DNA of 64,000 nt from Asparagopsis taxiformis (taxonomy: Eukaryota > Rhodophyta > Florideophyceae > Bonnemaisoniales > Bonnemaisoniaceae): contig JALQPE010000174.1 in the NCBI GenBank assembly GCA_030407315.1, positions 62,001-126,000 on the forward strand, read 5' to 3'. Positions 60,895 to 64,000 of this stretch are shown in pieces. A model generated the notes under the pieces. The model had not been told where the DNA came from, searched no databases, and saw nothing but the letters and a program-made list of their open reading frames with translations. The first letter of the stretch is position 1. Each line of letters opens with the position of its first letter. The position numbers and the translations under genes were made by a program.

Positions 60895-62385
60895 ATGACT
60901 TATCTAGTGCTGTTGTTATTGTTAGCATTTGCGCTCTCAGCTTCTGCCCAGGAATCTATCTCGCCACAACTAGAGGTCTCCTTCGACCCTCCGACTCCAG
61001 CTGCTCAAGTTCTATTCCCCGAAGAAGTCAGGGCATTTGGACCCACGATTCAACAACGCTATCGCATCTTTTTGACAATCTCCACTTACGAAATCAGTGC
61101 TGCATGTCATCCAGTTGCTCTCTCATTTTTCGGCGTCAAGGATCATCCTGCCGCCAAACTCTGCAACGGTGACTCTCCACTTATAATCCAATCCTACATT
61201 GCGCATCGATTGTACGCGTCCGAGTTTCCCAAACAAGCAAAGGCGTACGCTGACTATCTAACAAGTCTTGGACTCACGCCAAACGACGGATCGAGCGATC
61301 AGAGTACTGAGAGTGGTTTTGCAAATTTTGTAGCCGACCGAGCTGTGAACTATTTCTCGAACGACGGTTGGAACTCGCAAGGTGATCTCACGCGAACTTT
61401 CTTCCGTCAAAGATTTGCTGATACCACTGGTTACATTCCGCAGAACTTGGCTCAACAAGCGGCACAAAATTTATCGAAACCTCTGCGATGGCAGCCACTC
61501 ACCGAAGAGAGGGACATGTCAGGCCTGTTTCGATCTCAGGTTCACCTAACGCCACACATCGGAACAACCACACCATTCGCGTTATCACGTGAAGAATTTG
61601 AACGTCGTCGCACTGAATCGCCCTACAGGTCTCCTGACAGAGAAGGATCTATCAGCGAGGAGGACGAAAAAATTATCAATGAAGACATCGATATGCTTTT
61701 CAACCTGTCCGCAAATTTGACGCCGAAGCGTCGGTTCCTAGCAAGATGGTGGAACGACAAGTCTATCTCGCTGGCAAGCTTTCTACCGTTTTATGTCAAG
61801 TCCATCTCAATTCCACAAATGGATGCGGCGTCACTGTCATTGGCGCAGGCGATCGCTCAATGGGACTCCATCTTGGTTGTTTGGAAGGAGAAGGTTCGCC
61901 ACGACCTGGTGCGTCCCATCTCTGCTGTGCGTCGGCTGCGATCAGGCCAGAAGTTCCCACTGTTTGTCGATGAAGAAAGGGGAGTGGTTATGGTAGACGG
62001 GGCGGAATGGATGCCACTAATCGCCACACAGCCGCATGCAGAATACCCGTCTGCTTCGTCGATTCTGTGCACGGCTTCATTGGAAGCGGTACAAATCGGG
62101 TTGGAGAGATATGTGGGCGCTGGTGGAATAGTGCCTTTCACTGCAACATTTGCGCCGAACGCATTCTCGTTCCCAATCTCGCAGTCCATCCGGGTGCGGT
62201 TCAATTCGCCGGAAGAGGCGTCACGGAGCTGTGGAAGATCGCGACTTCTGGGCGGTGTGCACTTCCGACCGGCGGTCGCAGCGAGTCGGGAGCTCGGCAG
62301 AGGCATAGGGAGGATCGCGGTGGAGCATGTGTTTGAGTTGGCAGAGGGACGAGTGCCGGATAGTTGCGCACGTTGTAGGCAGTAA
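60895..62385 (+). CDS. secreted vanadium-haloperoxidase/PAP2-like protein with altered active site (496 aa)
   Basis: A signal peptide (residues 1-18, MTYLVLLLLLAFALSASA) precedes an all-helical domain. Vanadium haloperoxidases and type-2 acid phosphatases share KxxxxxxRP, PSGH and SRxxxxxHxxxD. Here KEKVRHDLVRPISAVR at about residue 332 keeps the first. PHAEYPSASSILC at about 380 stands for PSGH: the general-acid His is replaced by Ser. RLLGGVHFRPAVAASRELG at about 450 keeps the vanadate/phosphate-linking His, but the Asp is not conserved. Two CxxC-spaced Cys close the chain. Halide oxidation or phosphatase activity is thus uncertain. The nearest resemblance is to secreted eukaryotic haloperoxidase-like proteins. 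Confidence 0.82.
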   Translation: MTYLVLLLLLAFALSASAQESISPQLEVSFDPPTPAAQVLFPEEVRAFGPTIQQRYRIFLTISTYEISAACHPVALSFFGVKDHPAAKLCNGDSPLIIQSYIAHRLYASEFPKQAKAYADYLTSLGLTPNDGSSDQSTESGFANFVADRAVNYFSNDGWNSQGDLTRTFFRQRFADTTGYIPQNLAQQAAQNLSKPLRWQPLTEERDMSGLFRSQVHLTPHIGTTTPFALSREEFERRRTESPYRSPDREGSISEEDEKIINEDIDMLFNLSANLTPKRRFLARWWNDKSISLASFLPFYVKSISIPQMDAASLSLAQAIAQWDSILVVWKEKVRHDLVRPISAVRRLRSGQKFPLFVDEERGVVMVDGAEWMPLIATQPHAEYPSASSILCTASLEAVQIGLERYVGAGGIVPFTATFAPNAFSFPISQSIRVRFNSPEEASRSCGRSRLLGGVHFRPAVAASRELGRGIGRIAVEHVFELAEGRVPDSCARCRQ

Positions 62386-62611
62386 AGAGTTGCGAATGAA
62401 AGGTGGCCGAAGAGCGGCGACTGGCTGCGTGACGCAGCGGCACTGGAAATTGCAAAATATGAATGAAACAGAATACGTCGCATGCATGTGATTAGAAACC
62501 AACAAGACGCATTTGTTAGCTCTTGACCGAATCTCTTCAAACTTGCCAACATTCCATCCGCGTCATGGCACTCTTCTCTTCTTTGTTCCTCCTCAACTCC
62601 GATTCCCACCC

Positions 62612-63970
62612 ATGGCGTCAGTAGAGGGCCTACCTGGTCTCGATACATCAATTCCCTTCTCCGCCGCACCGCTCTCCCACCTCTTTATCGTTATTCACGG
62701 CGAAGGCGACCCGTACATCGACCATCAGCCATGGCTCTTTTCAATGGAGGCATCTCTGTCGCATCTCTCGCACAATTACAATTTGATGTCTGCACATTTC
62801 TCACGTTCAACACGACATACAAACTCCACACCCGCACCCTCAGCGCTTTTCCTGCCCGTGGAATGGCACCGTCCCGCCTTTGAAACATGGCACACAGCGG
62901 TGCGTCAAGCCGAGCCGCGCAAATTTCCGCCTGGCACCATGTCCGTTCGCGACACCGTCAATGAGTCTATCGGCGATGTATTGCTAGTAGCCTCGCCGTT
63001 TTGGCGCCAATCCATTGCACGTCACATTTCAACGCAGATTGCCAGTCAAATCAGCCTCGTTCATCGCAATCGACCCGCATTCACCGGCCGAATTTCTATT
63101 CTCGCCCACAGCATCGGCACGCTGCTAGCCGTGGAAATCCTCCACAGAAAGCTGCTCCCGCAGGTACAATTGGACAGCGTCATCCTTCTCGGTTCCCCCA
63201 TAGCCGCTTACGCCGCCCTGGCACCGGATGGAGACCATCAAACAGCCTTGGCCGCAATCCGCCGTCTACGCACCTCGATGAGATTCTTCAACATCTATCA
63301 TCCGCTCGACCCGGTTGCCTACAGACTGGAGCCGTACATCTTGGCAGATGAAGAGACGCTACAGAGCCCGGTCAGAGTCACTCCAACCAGCAGGACGTTT
63401 TGGGATGATGCCACGCGCTTTTGGGACGATGTTGTGTACAAAGTATGGACCACATTGTTTCCTGCACGCGCCGCTCATCGCCACTCAGCGGACACGGTCG
63501 ACGCGGCGTCCGTAGGTGGGCTGCCAGATTTATTTGCACTATTTCGGAAGGGCCCACACCAAGCAAATGCACGCGACAACGTTCAATTGTCTGGCGGCTC
63601 ACAGGCAGAAGCCAACAGAATTTTCGAGAGGAGCTCAGTTCGCATGGCATCGAGCATGCGGAGATCCAGTTCTTACGTGATGACGGAGGCTGCTGCGGAA
63701 CACGAACTGCAGCAAACACAGAAAGAGAAGGGTTCCAAGAGTACAGACGAGAGCGAAGATGGCGATTGCAGTCGAACGGGTGGTTCGGAAGTTGTCTTGT
63801 CTGGCAGGATCGATTTTGAATTGGAAGACGGAATGGGAGTGCCGCCGTTGGACGTCATGGCGAGTTGGGGCGCCATAAAGGCACACAGTTACTACTGGCA
63901 ATCGCTTGATGTTGCACAGATTTTGTTTGATATCGCTACTACTTCTGATGACTTCATATCGCTCGCATAA
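62612..63970 (+). CDS. DDHD-domain phospholipase A1-like protein (452 aa)
   Basis: Intracellular PA-preferring phospholipase A1 family (DDHD1/DDHD2/SEC23IP). HLFIVIHGEGDP at the start of the hydrolase fold is the family's VIHGIG-type strand. The nucleophile elbow is ILAHSIGTLLAVEIL (about residue 166, SxS/HxS-x-G form). The DDHD domain follows: NIYHPLDPVAYRLEPYI supplies the catalytic Asp region, and the end RIDFELED...SYYWQSLDVAQILF contains the final conserved block. A Ser/Glu-rich loop at about 345-410 is low complexity. These enzymes act on phosphatidic acid at ER and Golgi membranes. The WWE and SAM domains of animal forms are absent. The start ATG is 62612; no ATG occurs upstream in frame. 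Confidence 0.92.
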   Translation: MASVEGLPGLDTSIPFSAAPLSHLFIVIHGEGDPYIDHQPWLFSMEASLSHLSHNYNLMSAHFSRSTRHTNSTPAPSALFLPVEWHRPAFETWHTAVRQAEPRKFPPGTMSVRDTVNESIGDVLLVASPFWRQSIARHISTQIASQISLVHRNRPAFTGRISILAHSIGTLLAVEILHRKLLPQVQLDSVILLGSPIAAYAALAPDGDHQTALAAIRRLRTSMRFFNIYHPLDPVAYRLEPYILADEETLQSPVRVTPTSRTFWDDATRFWDDVVYKVWTTLFPARAAHRHSADTVDAASVGGLPDLFALFRKGPHQANARDNVQLSGGSQAEANRIFERSSVRMASSMRRSSSYVMTEAAAEHELQQTQKEKGSKSTDESEDGDCSRTGGSEVVLSGRIDFELEDGMGVPPLDVMASWGAIKAHSYYWQSLDVAQILFDIATTSDDFISLA

Positions 63971-64000
63971 TTAAAAATGTTTATACCATAACAATGCTTC

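Noticed and set aside
1..64000. Prokaryotic features (operons, Shine-Dalgarno sites, CRISPR arrays, IS elements)
   Set aside because: The proteins and spliceosomal introns are eukaryotic; no regularly spaced repeats or transposase genes were seen.

Overview
This window is nuclear DNA of a gene-dense eukaryote. Most genes are single open frames for eukaryotic housekeeping proteins: ribosomal protein eS4, retromer VPS35, NPL4, a class I histone deacetylase, site-1 protease, ERGIC3/Erv46, PRA1, STRAP, PFK-2/FBPase-2 and mitochondrial mL41. Several proteins point to a primary plastid. Two carry a short transit-like leader (no ER signal) followed by a twin-arginine signal ending in AQA or ASA, as in thylakoid lumen proteins. 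An HSP33 has a plastid-like leader, and there is an MGDG-synthase-family glycosyltransferase. The leaders have Phe near the N-terminus, as in red algae and glaucophytes. My best guess is a unicellular red alga; this is inference, not proof.

Introns are few and short (77-95 nt). I reconstructed them in STRAP, HDAC and HSP33, plus one in an unnamed minus-strand gene at about 31.75-32.04 kb. 5' splice sites are GTAYGT-like and most introns carry a CTAAC/CTAAT/CTGAC-type branch point. HDAC contains a 17-nt micro-exon. Because small exons are easy to miss, several 'empty' gaps may hide spliced genes; I flag the best candidates.

Layout. 0-7.7 kb is gene-poor: a trinucleotide repeat, a small ORF, one orphan 724-residue ORF, and a more AT-rich stretch with what looks like the decayed end of a LINE-type retrotransposon. 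7.7-31.4 kb is dense: a vWFA-like protein, SAL1/HAL2 nucleotidase, PP2C, eS4, two small proteins, aldo/keto reductase, a type I membrane protein with a tyrosine-rich tail, RING-H2 protein, DHODH, a PH-domain kinase, a fold-III PLP decarboxylase, STRAP, NPL4, a GARP/Myb-like protein, a PGAP4/MGAT4-like glycosyltransferase and a tail-anchored CBM48 protein. 31.7-43.6 kb holds a spliced unknown gene, site-1 protease, PRA1, a folate/FAD-type mitochondrial carrier, a nucleotide-sugar transporter, a thylakoid lumen protein, mL41 and HDAC. 43.6-64 kb holds a CHY-zinc/RING E3, a bacterial-looking GGCT-like protein, PFK-2/FBPase-2, the MGDG-synthase-like enzyme, VPS35, a lumenal alpha/beta-hydrolase lacking its nucleophile, HSP33, ERGIC3, a vanadium-haloperoxidase-like secreted protein and a DDHD phospholipase.

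Neighbouring genes do not form pathways or operons; gene order looks arbitrary. Membrane-traffic and secretory-pathway proteins are frequent (S1P, PRA1, ERGIC3, VPS35, nucleotide-sugar transporter, PGAP4-like, DDHD). I saw no CRISPR, IS element, rRNA, or convincing tRNA.
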